The position numbers and the translations under genes are program-made. A stretch of DNA of 64,000 nt from an uncultured bacterium. GTDB lineage: Bacteria > Bacillota > Bacilli > Lactobacillales > Lactobacillaceae. Positions within the stretch are counted from its first letter, which is position 1, and each line of letters starts with the position of its first letter. Below are positions 17,746-28,558 of the stretch, in pieces. The DNA is taken from positions 1-64,000 of the forward strand of contig CAJMLF010000008.1 of the NCBI GenBank assembly GCA_905214235.1. Reading direction: 5' to 3'. Below the pieces are notes generated by a model. It made no database searches, was not told the DNA's origin, and saw nothing but the letters and a program-made list of their open reading frames with translations.

Positions 17746-18636
17746 TCACATTTCTTTTAGGCGTTTGATCCGCGCATCTAGCGGCGGGTGGGTATCAAAA
17801 AGGTTCTCATACCACCGGTGTTTACGATTTAACTCCGGATCACTAATGTACAGGGCACTGCTGCTGGGGTTAACGTTCTTCATCGGCTGGGCCCCCTTCA
17901 ACTTTTCCAGGGCACTGATCATCCCGTGGGGGTTCCGCGTTAGTTCGACGGAGCCGGCATCGGCAAGGTATTCCCGGTTCCTTGAAAGGGCCATCTGGGC
18001 AATCGTCGCCGCCAGTGGGGCCAGGACGATTAGCAGAATCGAGCCAATAATGGCAAAGACGTTTACCCGATCGTCATCATCATCACGACTGCCACCGAAC
18101 CACCAGAAGTTCCCGGCAAAGTTAACCAGGGCAGAAATTGCCGCCGAGAGGGCTAAGGCAATCGTCTGCAGGCGAATATCGTAATTGCGGACGTGACTCA
18201 TTTCGTGCCCCATCACCCCTTCTAGTTCTTCCCGGTTCATCATTGCCAAGAGGCCACTGGTGGCGGCCACCGCTGCGTGCTCGGGGTTATTCCCCGTCGC
18301 AAAGGCGTTCGGACTCGGGTCGTCAATGATGAACACCCGTGGCATTGGAACCTGGGCAACCATCGCCATGTCCTCGACAACGTGCCACAAAGCGGGGGCC
18401 TCCTGGGCGGAATGGATTTCCCGGGCGTTATTCATGTTCATAACAACATCCGTTGACTGACCGATGATTACCACCATATAAATGAGGGCAATTACGGCCG
18501 CAATCACGATTCCACCAACCGTCGAGCCGGCAAAGAGGTATCCCACGGCCGCCCCAATTAGGGCCACGAGGATGAAGAAGCCGAACATGACAACAATTGT
18601 TTTACGCTTATTACGTGCAATCTGCTGGTACAACAT
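17746..18636 (-). CDS. htpX: Membrane zinc metalloprotease HtpX
   Basis: The 296-residue membrane protease has two N-terminal membrane segments (about 14-34 and 40-60), the zinc motif HEMSH at residues 144-148, and two further membrane segments around 160-215. A third zinc ligand is expected in the REYLAD helix. HtpX degrades misfolded membrane proteins. It is encoded 10 bp after lemA, the common lemA-htpX pair. Confidence 0.96.
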   Translation of the reverse strand: MLYQQIARNKRKTIVVMFGFFILVALIGAAVGYLFAGSTVGGIVIAAVIALIYMVVIIGQSTDVVMNMNNAREIHSAQEAPALWHVVEDMAMVAQVPMPRVFIIDDPSPNAFATGNNPEHAAVAATSGLLAMMNREELEGVMGHEMSHVRNYDIRLQTIALALSAAISALVNFAGNFWWFGGSRDDDDDRVNVFAIIGSILLIVLAPLAATIAQMALSRNREYLADAGSVELTRNPHGMISALEKLKGAQPMKNVNPSSSALYISDPELNRKHRWYENLFDTHPPLDARIKRLKEM

Positions 18637-18646
18637 TCAACTCACC

Positions 18647-19213
18647 CTAATCATCAAACGAAACCTTTGGCGTCTGCTTGGCATCATCAAGCACTTGCAG
18701 GTATTCCATCTGGGTAAAGTGGTGAAGCTTGGCAACCAGGTTGCTAGGGAAGGTCTGAATCTTGGCATCCAAGGCCGCTACCGTACTGTTGTACAGTTGC
18801 CGTGAGTAAGCAATCTTGTTTTCCGTGTTACTCAGTTCTTCCATCAGTTGCTGGTATTCCGTGCTAGCTTTCAGATCAGGGTAATTTTCAGATACCGCAA
18901 ACAGGGTTCTCAATGTTCCCGTCAGCTCGTTAGAAACCGCCATCTTCTGGGCATGATCATCGTCAGGAACGTTGTTTAATGCCGTCCGCAACTGAGTGAC
19001 CTTCTCCAGGGTTGATGCTTCATACTTGCTGTAACCCTTGACCGTCGAGACCAGATTAGGGATCAGGTCGTTCCGCCGCTGAAGCTGGACGTCAATCTGG
19101 CTCCATGATTCTTGCGCGTGGACCCGTAACTGGACTAGGCCGTTATATAAGACAACGTAGATCCCAATCAAAATTACGAGGACCAGGATGACAATTAATA
19201 TCGTCATTGTCAT
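18647..19213 (-). CDS. lemA: LemA family membrane protein
   Basis: The 188 residues comprise one N-terminal membrane segment (about residues 4-24) and a helical cytoplasmic or surface domain with the LemA hallmark SWSQIDVQLQRRNDLIPNLV. The NTENKIAYSRQLYN segment and the FPSNLVAKL stretch are also typical. Its biochemical role is not settled in the family. The consistent pairing with HtpX suggests a shared job in membrane protein quality control. Confidence 0.95.
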   Translation of the reverse strand: MTMTILIVILVLVILIGIYVVLYNGLVQLRVHAQESWSQIDVQLQRRNDLIPNLVSTVKGYSKYEASTLEKVTQLRTALNNVPDDDHAQKMAVSNELTGTLRTLFAVSENYPDLKASTEYQQLMEELSNTENKIAYSRQLYNSTVAALDAKIQTFPSNLVAKLHHFTQMEYLQVLDDAKQTPKVSFDD

Positions 19214-19341
19214 TCCTCCTTTATTTTATCTGCCTGTATTTTAACAGATTTGACAACTAACGGGAATTAATCAGCCAGACCTTTAGCAAATACTTAGAAG
19301 TTCGTGTATGCTTAAACTAAGAACGATGAGAGGTGTTAACT

Positions 19342-19803
19342 ATGAACGTATTATTTGTTTGTCTGGGCAACATCTGCCGGTCACCAATGGCAGAAAGCAT
19401 GTTCACCAAGCTGGTCGATTCGGCAGGTGAAAGTGACCGGATCAAGGTGGACTCAGCGGGAACCAGCAGCGAAGAGGAAGGCAATGGTCCCCACCCCGGC
19501 GCCCTTAAGACCATGCGTAAGCACGGCCTGCCAACCGCCGGCCTCGTTTCCCGGCCAATCACCGCCAAAGACTTTGACTGGGCCGACTACATCATCTGCA
19601 TGGATAACATGAACATGTACAACCTTAAACGCCAGGCACCGGTTGATGACATCAGCAAAATCCACCTGGCAAACGAGGTTGTCCCCGGGCACGAGACGGA
19701 AGAGATTCCTGACCCCTGGTACACCCACCGCTTTGAGGACACCTACCAGAGTTTAGCCCGGACCCTCCCCCTGTGGCTGGCTAAAATTGAAAAAGAGCTT
19801 TAA
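19342..19803 (+). CDS. Low-molecular-weight protein tyrosine phosphatase
   Basis: The catalytic P-loop VCLGNICRSP (CX5R) is at residues 6-15, and the general-acid region is EEIPDPWY. At 153 residues it matches the LMW-PTP family. I use ATG 19342, seven bases after GAGAGGTG, rather than a GTG nine bases earlier. It stands alone between lemA and sortase and ends at a strong terminator. In Gram-positives such enzymes often act on envelope-related tyrosine kinases; the target here is unknown. Confidence 0.94.
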   Translation: MNVLFVCLGNICRSPMAESMFTKLVDSAGESDRIKVDSAGTSSEEEGNGPHPGALKTMRKHGLPTAGLVSRPITAKDFDWADYIICMDNMNMYNLKRQAPVDDISKIHLANEVVPGHETEEIPDPWYTHRFEDTYQSLARTLPLWLAKIEKEL

Positions 19804-19805
19804 TA

Positions 19806-19854
19806 AAAAGCAGGCCCCAACATCCGGTCATTCCGGACATCGGGACCTGCTTTT
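19806..19854. terminator. Bidirectional terminator between the PTP gene and sortase
   Basis: AAAAGCAGG...CCC pairs with GGG...ACCTGCTTTT, with an inner TCCGG/CCGGA hairpin in the loop. Flanking A and T runs fit both strands; the two genes converge on it. Confidence 0.88.
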
Positions 19855-19857
19855 CCC

Positions 19858-20577
19858 TTAGGAGTTACGACCCGTTGTATACTTTGTACTAAAGTTCTTC
19901 TGGACGTTTTGAGGCGCCTGCTTGAAGGGCTCTGACTTAACAAAGTGTCCCCGCAACATCAACCGCCGTTCACCGTTGGCATTGCAAGTGATCAGCGTGA
20001 TAATCGGCTGCTGGGTGTCGTTAACCACCTCAACCTGGTGGGGGTCAATGAACTTCCGCTGGTAGAGCTTGTATTCATATACCCGCTTTAAATCAGTGAT
20101 GTAAACCATCTGACCTACCTTGGCATGGTAGTAAAGGGGGGAGAAAAGAATCTTACTGCCGTTGGCCATATTATGACCAGCTAACGCATAGTTACCCTTC
20201 CCCATCTTCATGTCAGGACGCATCGTCCCCGCCGCCAGGGCTAACGTTGTGTTGTTTGTTCCGCTCGCAATGGGAATCGTCATTCCCGCTGATGGCATTG
20301 TGATTTCTCCAATGATGTTGATGGGCTGCTTTTTTGCCCGGGCCTTGGCGACCGTCTGGAAGTTCAGATCCTGAACGTCAGCATAATTATAGGTGGCCTT
20401 CTTTTTACTGTTTTGTTGGATTGTCTGGCGCGTGATGTTGGGGCGGTAGCTGCTTACAAAGTGCTCCTTGATCTGTTGGTTGAAGATCAGGCAGGCTGAT
20501 ATTACTAGTAAGATAACAACCGCGGTCCACCGTAGCCATTCCCGTGACCGGTGCTTCTTATTATTCACCGTTCTCAC
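19858..20577 (-). CDS. srtA: Class A sortase
   Basis: The 239-residue membrane transpeptidase anchors LPXTG proteins to the cell wall. There is one N-terminal membrane anchor (about residues 16-33). The catalytic residues are His135 in LAGHNM, Cys198 in TLITC and a following Arg (near 205). These match the TLxTC motif of class A sortases. No LPXTG substrate is encoded in this window. It stands alone, between two strong terminators. Confidence 0.94.
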   Translation of the reverse strand: MRTVNNKKHRSREWLRWTAVVILLVISACLIFNQQIKEHFVSSYRPNITRQTIQQNSKKKATYNYADVQDLNFQTVAKARAKKQPINIIGEITMPSAGMTIPIASGTNNTTLALAAGTMRPDMKMGKGNYALAGHNMANGSKILFSPLYYHAKVGQMVYITDLKRVYEYKLYQRKFIDPHQVEVVNDTQQPIITLITCNANGERRLMLRGHFVKSEPFKQAPQNVQKNFSTKYTTGRNS

Positions 20578-20624
20578 TCCTTCTTTCGGTAATCATTGTC
20601 TCAGTTTACCACAGAAAAGCAAAA

Positions 20625-20660
20625 AAAGACTGGAAAAAGCAATCGCTTTTTCCAGTCTTT
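20625..20660 (-). terminator. Terminator of rpmE2
   Basis: A 16-bp perfect stem (AAAGACTGGAAAAAGC and complement) with a four-base loop is followed on the minus strand by seven Ts. It lies directly behind rpmE2 and in front of the sortase gene. Confidence 0.92.
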
Positions 20661-20676
20661 TGCAATTGTACTGGTC

Positions 20677-20922
20677 TTACTTGAGGCCGTACTTCTTGTT
20701 GAACTTGTCCACCGCACCATCGGCTTGGGTAAACTTTTGCTTACCAGTGTAGAATGGGTGTGAATCAGAAGTAACTTCAACCCGGATTAATGGGTATTCG
20801 TTACCGTCTTCCCACTTGATGGTTTCCTTTGAAGTGGCAGTTGAACCAGAGATGAACTTGTAACCAGTAGAAGAATCTTCAAATACTACTGGGTGGTAAT
20901 CTGGATGAATTCCTTGTTTCAT
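20677..20922 (-). CDS. rpmE2: 50S ribosomal protein L31 type B
   Basis: The 81-residue protein starts [16 protein letters not shown] and contains [24 protein letters not shown], the type B L31 pattern. It lacks the CxxC zinc pairs of type A L31, so it is the zinc-independent form. It follows murA after 93 bp. No clear zinc-repressor box was seen ahead of it. Confidence 0.97.
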   Translation of the reverse strand: MKQGIHPDYHPVVFEDSSTGYKFISGSTATSKETIKWEDGNEYPLIRVEVTSDSHPFYTGKQKFTQADGAVDKFNKKYGLK

Positions 20923-21015
20923 AATTTAATACGCTCCTTTTGCCATGAATCATTGCCTGAAACATAGATAATCAACCCTAACAGGATAACATGAATTAAT
21001 TATCAACGCAACATT

Positions 21016-22293
21016 TTAGCTAATTTTTACTGATGAATCGTCTTCAATCGCAACGTTTGCATGGAGGCGGTTAAGCTTCCACACAATCCGGTCGTAGCCG
21101 CGTAGGATGTTGCCGGCGTTATTAATTACCGTTGTCCCGTCGGCCATTAGTCCCGCGATTGTCAAAGCGGCGCCGGCCCGAATCTCGCCAGCGGTAACGT
21201 TAGCCCCGTGTAGGTGGTCGGTATGCTTGATCACGATGGTCCCATCATGGGCCTCAATTCGCATCCCCATCTTTTGCAGTTCGGGGACGTGCTTAACTCG
21301 CTTTGGGTAGATGGTGTCGACAATTACGCTGTCACCCTCTGCCAAGGACATCAATGGCGTCAACGGTTGCTGTAAGTCAGTTGCAAAGCCCGGGAAAGGC
21401 ATGGTTTTAACGTGAACCGCCTTGAGCTTAGTTGTCTTCGGGACATAAATTTTATCGCTATCGATTTGGAGGTTGACCCCCATCTCAATCATCTTACTGG
21501 TGAATGATTCTAGGTGCTCTGGAATAACATTGTGAATCATTACCCCGTCACCAAGGGCAGCTGCCAGGGCCAGATAGGTTCCCGTTTCAATCCGGTCAGC
21601 AATGATCGTGTGGGTGTTCATCGATTGCAAGGTGTTAACCCCCGTAATCCGGATGGTGTCCGTTCCAACACCCCGAATCTTGGCACCCATGTTATTTAAA
21701 AAGGTTGCCAAGTCAATGATTTCGGGTTCGCGGGCGGCGTTTTCAATCACCGTCGTCCCTTCAGCGCGAACCGCTGCCAGGATTGCATTGATTGTGGCCC
21801 CCACGGAAACCATATCCATGAAGATACGGGCCCCGTGCAGACCGTCCTTAGCTTCGAGGTGGACCGTCCCGTTATTTTCGCTGACGGTTGCCCCCAGCGC
21901 TTTAAAGGCCTTTAAGTGCTGGTCGATTGGCCGCGGCCCAATGTTGTCACCACCGGGGAAGGTTAAAGTTGCACGGTGAAAACGACCTAACAGTGCGCCC
22001 ATAAAGTAGTATGAAGCCCGGAGACTCTTAATGGCCTTGCTTGGAAGTTCAGCTTCGATGATTTGGGTTGGGTCAATGTCGAGAACGCCGTGGCTAAACT
22101 CTGATTTGACGTTCATTGACTTTAAAATGATCATCAGATTGTGAACATCCAAGATATCCGGAACCGTGTCGAATTGTACTGGCGTATCCGCTAAAATGGC
22201 AGCCGGGATCAACGCAACGGTACTGTTTTTCGCACCACCGATCGTAACTTCGCCCGACAGTCGGTTTCCTCCTTGAATGATCATTCTTTTCAT
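21016..22293 (-). CDS. murA: UDP-GlcNAc 1-carboxyvinyltransferase, Asp-type active site
   Basis: This enzyme performs the first committed step of peptidoglycan synthesis, adding enolpyruvate from PEP to UDP-GlcNAc. The 425 residues show GGAKNSTVALIPA at the start (Lys and Asn ligands). The flexible active-site loop reads FPGGDNIGPRPID, so the residue that is Cys115 in E. coli is Asp116 here (codon GAC at 21946-21948). Fosfomycin alkylates that Cys, and Asp-type MurA of other bacteria is active but insensitive. A gene symbol murA1 or murA2 cannot be chosen from one copy. Confidence 0.95.
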   Translation of the reverse strand: MKRMIIQGGNRLSGEVTIGGAKNSTVALIPAAILADTPVQFDTVPDILDVHNLMIILKSMNVKSEFSHGVLDIDPTQIIEAELPSKAIKSLRASYYFMGALLGRFHRATLTFPGGDNIGPRPIDQHLKAFKALGATVSENNGTVHLEAKDGLHGARIFMDMVSVGATINAILAAVRAEGTTVIENAAREPEIIDLATFLNNMGAKIRGVGTDTIRITGVNTLQSMNTHTIIADRIETGTYLALAAALGDGVMIHNVIPEHLESFTSKMIEMGVNLQIDSDKIYVPKTTKLKAVHVKTMPFPGFATDLQQPLTPLMSLAEGDSVIVDTIYPKRVKHVPELQKMGMRIEAHDGTIVIKHTDHLHGANVTAGEIRAGAALTIAGLMADGTTVINNAGNILRGYDRIVWKLNRLHANVAIEDDSSVKIS

Positions 22294-22431
22294 TTCCGTG
22301 TTTCCTCACTTAAAAATAGTTAGTTTTATAATCGTTTTTATCTTGTTAAGTATTGCTATTAAACAATCAATAGTAATGATAATTAATTGTTTATTAAATT
22401 ACAACCTTTTCCGGGTAATCTTAAGGAAATT

Positions 22432-22468
22432 AAAAGGGAGCGGGCTCCTTTATCCCCCGCTCCCTTTT
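22432..22468 (-). terminator. Terminator of pyrG
   Basis: A 13-bp perfect stem, AAAAGGGAGCGGG with its complement, brackets an 11-base loop and gives a T-run on the minus strand. It lies just downstream of the pyrG stop. Confidence 0.9.
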
Positions 22469-22485
22469 AAAATCATCTTTTAAGC

Positions 22486-24111
<1,626 letters not shown>

Positions 24112-24134
24112 TTAATTGTAGGCGGTTATAAATA

Positions 24135-24248
24135 CAGAAAAGCTCCCTATTTCTGTTGAAACAGGGAGCTTACTTATTTACGAACTTCATAGCCTGACTT
24201 TTACAGGCGCCCAAGAAAGATAATACAGGGTCACCGTAAAATAGTCAA
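24135..24248 (-). promoter_or_regulatory. pyrG promoter and CTP-sensitive reiterative-transcription attenuator
   Basis: On the minus strand the promoter is TTGACT (24243-24248), a 17-base spacer, then TATTAT (24220-24225); seven bases later transcription would begin with GGGC (24212-24209). A terminator follows: AAGCTCCCT (24163-24171) pairs with AGGGAGCTT (24140-24148), then TTTCTG. In B. subtilis low CTP makes polymerase stutter Gs at a GGGC start, and the poly-G tract pairs with the CUCCC side of the terminator, relieving it. The same parts are all present here. Confidence 0.85.
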
Positions 24249-24264
24249 GAGAGACGCTTAAGAT

Positions 24265-24822
24265 TTATTCGTCATCATCGTCGTCATCGTCTTCGTCGTG
24301 CAGTTCAGACAGCTGGTCTTCGATGTTGTCGTCTAGATCGTTATCATCGTCGTTGAAGTCGTCATTTTCTTCATCGTAATCGTCATCATTATTGTCGTCA
24401 TCGTCATTGTCATCCAGGTCTTCATCTTCTGGATCATCATTGTCGTAGTCGATGACGTCATCGTCGTCGTTGGAGTCTGCCAAGAAGGCGTTAACCTTAC
24501 GACGCTTCTTCTTTGGCCGGTCTTCTTCGTCCTCGTCGCTTTCACCAACCGTGGCTTCGTCGATGGATTCGAATGGGTACCATGCCCGCAGGCCCCAGGT
24601 ATTGTCACCAAGGGAAATAAAACTGCCGTCGATGTTCAAATCAGTGTAGAACTGGGCGAGCCGTTCACGGATTTCCTCATCGCTCTTGCCCAGGTATTGT
24701 TGAATTTCATTGGTCAGGTCAACAAACGCCATCGCTTCTCCATGGTGAGCTAAGATAGCGTGCGCCACCTCAACCATTGAAAGTTCTGATTTGTCTTGGC
24801 CGTCAAAAACCTTTAATTCCAA
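24265..24822 (-). CDS. rpoE: DNA-directed RNA polymerase delta subunit
   Basis: RpoE modulates Gram-positive RNA polymerase. I start at TTG 24822 ([14 protein letters not shown], the family N-terminus), about nine bases after AAGGG; an ATG four codons earlier overlaps its own ribosome site. The folded domain covers residues 1-90 (HARE-HTH type). The rest is an acidic Asp/Glu tail built largely of repeated GAT/GAC codons, as known for delta. Total 185 residues. pyrG is next downstream. Confidence 0.94.
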   Translation of the reverse strand: MELKVFDGQDKSELSMVEVAHAILAHHGEAMAFVDLTNEIQQYLGKSDEEIRERLAQFYTDLNIDGSFISLGDNTWGLRAWYPFESIDEATVGESDEDEEDRPKKKRRKVNAFLADSNDDDDVIDYDNDDPEDEDLDDNDDDDNNDDDYDEENDDFNDDDNDLDDNIEDQLSELHDEDDDDDDDE

Positions 24823-24867
24823 ATTGGTGCACATCCCTTCAAAAAGTCTAAATTACATCTTACAATA

Positions 24868-25294
24868 TTAGGCCTTAAATTGCAATTGAAGTTGGTAATT
24901 TCCCACTTCCTGGTCCCCAGTCTTTAGAACATAGTCCACGTTGAGGTGCCCCATGGGAACATCCAGGTCCAAGTCCTTTTCCAGCCGCTTGGTAACGACT
25001 CCCAGGCGGATCACCCCGTACTCAGTCCGGTAGCGGGTAACCGTCTCCTTCTCCTGGTCAAATTCAAGCTGGGTCCGCATCGCGCCTTCACGGTGAAGGT
25101 GGACCTGGTCGTCTAAGCGAAACTGGACCGGAGTGGCCTGCCCATTTTGGTGCTCAACGTAGCGTAAATAGTACTTTCCGTTTAGTTCAACAAAGTTGCC
25201 GTCCTCACTAAAGGTGAAGTTTTCCTGCTGACCATCCTGGCGAATTGTCGTTGTCAGCTTAACTTGTACCGGCGTAATTTTTTTGATAATCCAT
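24868..25294 (-). CDS. DUF1934 (YwiB-like) beta-barrel protein with a disturbed start
   Basis: The reading frame gives about 140 residues of a DUF1934 protein (ITPVQVKLTTTIRQ, then LNGKYYLRYVEHQ), matching the normal family length. There is no standard start in frame: the first plausible codon after AAAGGG is ATT (25290-25288). A nearby ATG (25294-25292) is one frame off, and the A7 tract at 25278-25284 would restore it if it had six As, giving MDYQKITPVQ. So this is an ATT start, slippage at the A run, or a frameshift. Function is unknown. Confidence 0.75.
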
Positions 25295-25430
25295 CGCGCC
25301 CTTTCTCTATTCGTAATTTTCCTCCCAATTATACTTGAAATCGGCCGAAAAGGTGACCAAAAGCCATTAATTTCTGCCGGTTTCTTGTATAATAAATTGT
25401 ATAAAGAATAAGAAAAGAAGATTGTTAATC

Positions 25431-26255
25431 ATGAATGACTTTATCAAGCAACCAGTTGCTGAATTTGACCAGCCACTGGTTCCACAAAATAACACCACAT
25501 CCTTTATCTATACTAACGCCCTCCTCCAGTCGAGCAAGGAAATGGCCACCCCCCTGCTCCACTTCTGGACCCTGGAGAAGACCGTCATCCTGGGGCTCAA
25601 GGACCAGCGCCTTCCGCACCTTGACCAGGCCCTAAAGGTGTGCGAACGGCACGGCTACCACTACTTTCTCCGTAACTCCGGTGGTCTCGCCGTCATTAGT
25701 GACGATGGCATCCTGAACTTCTCCCTCTTCTTCCCGTGGCACCTGGAAAAGCGCCAACTGACGATTGATGAGGCCTACGAAAGAATGATCACCGTCATCA
25801 AGGCCGCCTTCCCTGAATTACAAATTGAAACCGGGGAAGTCCCCCACTCATACTGTCCGGGGACCTTTGATGTCCACGTCAACGGGCAAAAAATCGGTGG
25901 TATCTCCCAACGGCGCAACATGGACGGTGTTGTCGTAATGCTTTACCTCGGGATCAATGGTCCCCAGATGACCCGCGGGGAACTAGTTCGCGACTTCTAC
26001 GATGCTGGCCTCGGTGATGAAGAAAATAAGTGGCACTTCCCTGATGTTTGGCCAACGTCAATGACGACCATCAGTAGCCTGCTTGGTCATGAGGTTACGG
26101 TGGCCGATGCCAAGCAACGCCTGCGTAACGTCTTTCCCCACCACCAGCAAGCCAAGTTTGACCAGCTGATGTGGCAGGCCAACTTTATCAAGTCCTTAAA
26201 TGATGAACGGATTGCCATCGGTAAGCTTCAACAGCAACTTTCAAAGGAGAATTAG
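25431..26255 (+). CDS. LipL-type octanoyl/lipoyl amidotransferase
   Basis: The 274-residue protein belongs to the lipoate/biotin ligase fold. The stretch HSYCPGTFDVHVNGQKIGG followed by ISQRR contains the Cys that is catalytic in B. subtilis LipL, which moves octanoyl from GcvH to other lipoyl domains. Lactobacillus members may be annotated as lipoate-protein ligase A; the Cys favours LipL. It starts at ATG 25431 (a TTG nine bases up is an alternative). The stop lies one base before the next gene. Confidence 0.85.
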   Translation: MNDFIKQPVAEFDQPLVPQNNTTSFIYTNALLQSSKEMATPLLHFWTLEKTVILGLKDQRLPHLDQALKVCERHGYHYFLRNSGGLAVISDDGILNFSLFFPWHLEKRQLTIDEAYERMITVIKAAFPELQIETGEVPHSYCPGTFDVHVNGQKIGGISQRRNMDGVVVMLYLGINGPQMTRGELVRDFYDAGLGDEENKWHFPDVWPTSMTTISSLLGHEVTVADAKQRLRNVFPHHQQAKFDQLMWQANFIKSLNDERIAIGKLQQQLSKEN

Positions 26256-26256
26256 T

Positions 26257-27618
26257 GTGCAAGCATTTTATCGGGAAAAGCTCCCGCGTGAGAAGGTCTT
26301 TCGGGACCCCATCCACGGGCAAATCATTGTTGACAACCAAATTATCCTTGACCTGATCAACACCCCGGAGTTCCAGCGCCTCCGCCGGATCAAGCAACTC
26401 GGCACCTCATCGTTCACCTTTCACGGTGCTGAGCACTCCCGCTTTGGCCACTGTCTCGGCGTTTATGAAATTACCCGGGAAATGTGTAACTACTTTCAGC
26501 GCAACTACCCCCAGCAAGTGCCTGGCGACGGCCTGTGGGACGATGGCGAACGACCGGTCGCATTGTGTGCTGCCCTCCTGCACGACCTTGGCCACGGTCC
26601 GTATTCCCACACCTTCGAGCACATCTTTGCCACCAACCACGAGCAGATCACCCGCCAGCTCATCACCAGTCCGGAAACCAACATTAACAAGATTCTGCGC
26701 CGGGTTTCGCCTGACTTTCCCCACCAGGTAGCCAGTGTGATTGACCACAGCTACCATAACCAGCAGGTTGTTCAGATGATTTCCAGTCAGGTCGACGCTG
26801 ACCGGATGGACTACCTCCAGCGGGACTCTTACTACACCGGGACCAACTACGGTAAGTTTGACCTTGACCGGGTCCTCCACGTTATGCGCCCCGTCAAGAA
26901 CGGGATTGCCTTTGAGATCTCGGGGATGCACGCGGTGGAAGATTACATCATCAGCCGCTTACAAATGTACTTACAGGTCTACTTCCACCCGGTCTCCCGG
27001 GCAATGGAAGTCATCTTAGACCACCTCTTAATGCGGGCAAAGTACATCTACGAGCACCCCAGCGATTTTGAGCCGGAATTTACCCCACACATGCTGATGC
27101 CCTTCTTCAACCACCGGTTCACCCTTGATGACTACCTCGCCCTCGACGACGGAGTCCTGACGACCTACTTCAACCACTGGACCCACTCGCGCGATGACAT
27201 CTTAAGCGACCTGGCGAACCGTTTTCTGAGTCGCCGACCGTTCAAGTCCGCTATCTACGACCAGGATTCGGCAAAGTTTTTACCACAGTTGCGCGACCTG
27301 ATCCAAACGGCGGGCTTCGATAGCCGCTACTACACGGCCGTCAACGACAGTTTCAAGCTTCCCTACGACACCTATAACCCGAAAGCCTCCAAGCCCCAGA
27401 CCCAAATCGAACTGCTCCAGCCTAACGGAGACTTTGTCGAGCTGTCCCAGGTCAGCACCCTGGTAGCGAGCGTCTCCGGGCGGGAAGCCGGTGACCAGCG
27501 TTTCTTCTTCCCGAAAGAGATGCTGGAGAAACACCAGGATATCGAGATCTTCGAACCAATTTACGAGAAATTCCAGAGTTACATTAAAAATAACCACATT
27601 GTTGACCCAGAAAAGTAG
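26257..27618 (+). CDS. HD-domain phosphohydrolase, YwfO / dGTPase-like
   Basis: The start is GTG 26257 after AAAGGAGA, giving about 453 residues. Motifs EHSRFGHCLGVYEI and AALLHDLGHGPYSHTFE supply the metal-binding His and the HD pair (H and D in LLHDLGH), with QVDADRMDYLQRDS further on. These are typical of the SAMHD1/YwfO dNTP triphosphohydrolase group, often allosteric. The substrate is not determined. It is translationally linked to the LipL-like gene. Confidence 0.88.
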   Translation: MQAFYREKLPREKVFRDPIHGQIIVDNQIILDLINTPEFQRLRRIKQLGTSSFTFHGAEHSRFGHCLGVYEITREMCNYFQRNYPQQVPGDGLWDDGERPVALCAALLHDLGHGPYSHTFEHIFATNHEQITRQLITSPETNINKILRRVSPDFPHQVASVIDHSYHNQQVVQMISSQVDADRMDYLQRDSYYTGTNYGKFDLDRVLHVMRPVKNGIAFEISGMHAVEDYIISRLQMYLQVYFHPVSRAMEVILDHLLMRAKYIYEHPSDFEPEFTPHMLMPFFNHRFTLDDYLALDDGVLTTYFNHWTHSRDDILSDLANRFLSRRPFKSAIYDQDSAKFLPQLRDLIQTAGFDSRYYTAVNDSFKLPYDTYNPKASKPQTQIELLQPNGDFVELSQVSTLVASVSGREAGDQRFFFPKEMLEKHQDIEIFEPIYEKFQSYIKNNHIVDPEK

Positions 27619-27675
27619 TCCGGGCCAGCTTTTTGGTGATTAACGGCATTTAAGACTGAAAAGGAGAAATTAATA

Positions 27676-28494
27676 ATGGCAATTAAAATGGTAGCAATTG
27701 ATATTGACGGCACGCTGATTAACGACAATCGCCAGATTACCCCTAAGACCGTCGCCGCAATCAAAAAGGCCAGTCAGCAGGGAATCAAGATTGTCCTCTG
27801 CACTGGGCGGCCAATGACCGGGGTGCGGGCCTACCTTGACCAGTTGGGCCTAGCTAACCGCGAGGATGAGTACGTCGTCAGTTTTAACGGGGCCCTGGCG
27901 CAAACCACCAGTGGCAACGTCATGGTTGACTACAGCATTTCCTTCAACGACTATGCAGACTGGGTCAATTACTGCCTCAAAGAAGGGGTCCACTCCCAAA
28001 TTGAAACGCGGGATTACATCTACACTACCAACCAAAACCTTAGCTACTACACCATCTACGAATCTGAGCTGGTCAGCATGCTGGTTCGTTACCGTTCCCT
28101 CGATGAAATGGCCCGCATTCAGGACCAGTACACGATTGCCAAGGCGATGATGGTGGACGATAAGGAAAAAATTGACCAAGCTGTTAAGGACCTTCCTGAA
28201 GAACTTGCCAACCGCTTCTCAATTGTGCGGAGTGAAGACTTCTACCTTGAATTTATGCATAAGGAAACCAGCAAGGGCAAGGCCCTGGACCGGCTCAGCA
28301 GTGAACTGGGGCTTACCGCTGATGAAGTGATGGCACTGGGGAACGCCCAAAACGATAACTCGATGCTTGAATTTGCCGGGCTCGGGGTGGCCATGGGTAA
28401 CTCGGTCGATAAGACCCTCGCCGTGGCGGACGTTGTTACCGGCGATAATAACCACGATGGGGTCGCCCAAGCAATTGAAAAGTACGTCTTTTAA
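27676..28494 (+). CDS. Cof-type HAD-IIB phosphatase
   Basis: A 272-residue sugar- or nucleotide-phosphate phosphatase of the haloacid dehalogenase superfamily. The nucleophile motif is DIDGTL at residues 9-14; CTGRPM is motif II, and GNAQNDNSMLEFAGLGVAMGN contains motif IV. The length and the C-terminal MGNSVDKTLAVAD region match the YidA/Cof group. Substrate unknown. It follows the HD gene, possibly in one transcript, and is closed by a strong terminator. Confidence 0.93.
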   Translation: MAIKMVAIDIDGTLINDNRQITPKTVAAIKKASQQGIKIVLCTGRPMTGVRAYLDQLGLANREDEYVVSFNGALAQTTSGNVMVDYSISFNDYADWVNYCLKEGVHSQIETRDYIYTTNQNLSYYTIYESELVSMLVRYRSLDEMARIQDQYTIAKAMMVDDKEKIDQAVKDLPEELANRFSIVRSEDFYLEFMHKETSKGKALDRLSSELGLTADEVMALGNAQNDNSMLEFAGLGVAMGNSVDKTLAVADVVTGDNNHDGVAQAIEKYVF

Positions 28495-28508
28495 AGTCAC
28501 TAACTACT

Positions 28509-28553
28509 AAAAGCCACTACCCGTTGGCATGATACCAACGGGTAGTGGCTTTT
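28509..28553. terminator. Bidirectional terminator after the Cof phosphatase gene
   Basis: A 19-bp perfect inverted repeat, AAAAGCCACTACCCGTTGG with its complement, encloses a seven-base loop. It separates the plus-strand Cof gene from the minus-strand amide hydrolase gene. Confidence 0.93.
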
Positions 28554-28558
28554 CCCTT

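Noticed and set aside
24265..24500. Triplet-like GAT/GAC repeats in rpoE
   Set aside because: They encode the acidic delta-subunit tail, a normal family feature, and are not a separate repeat element.
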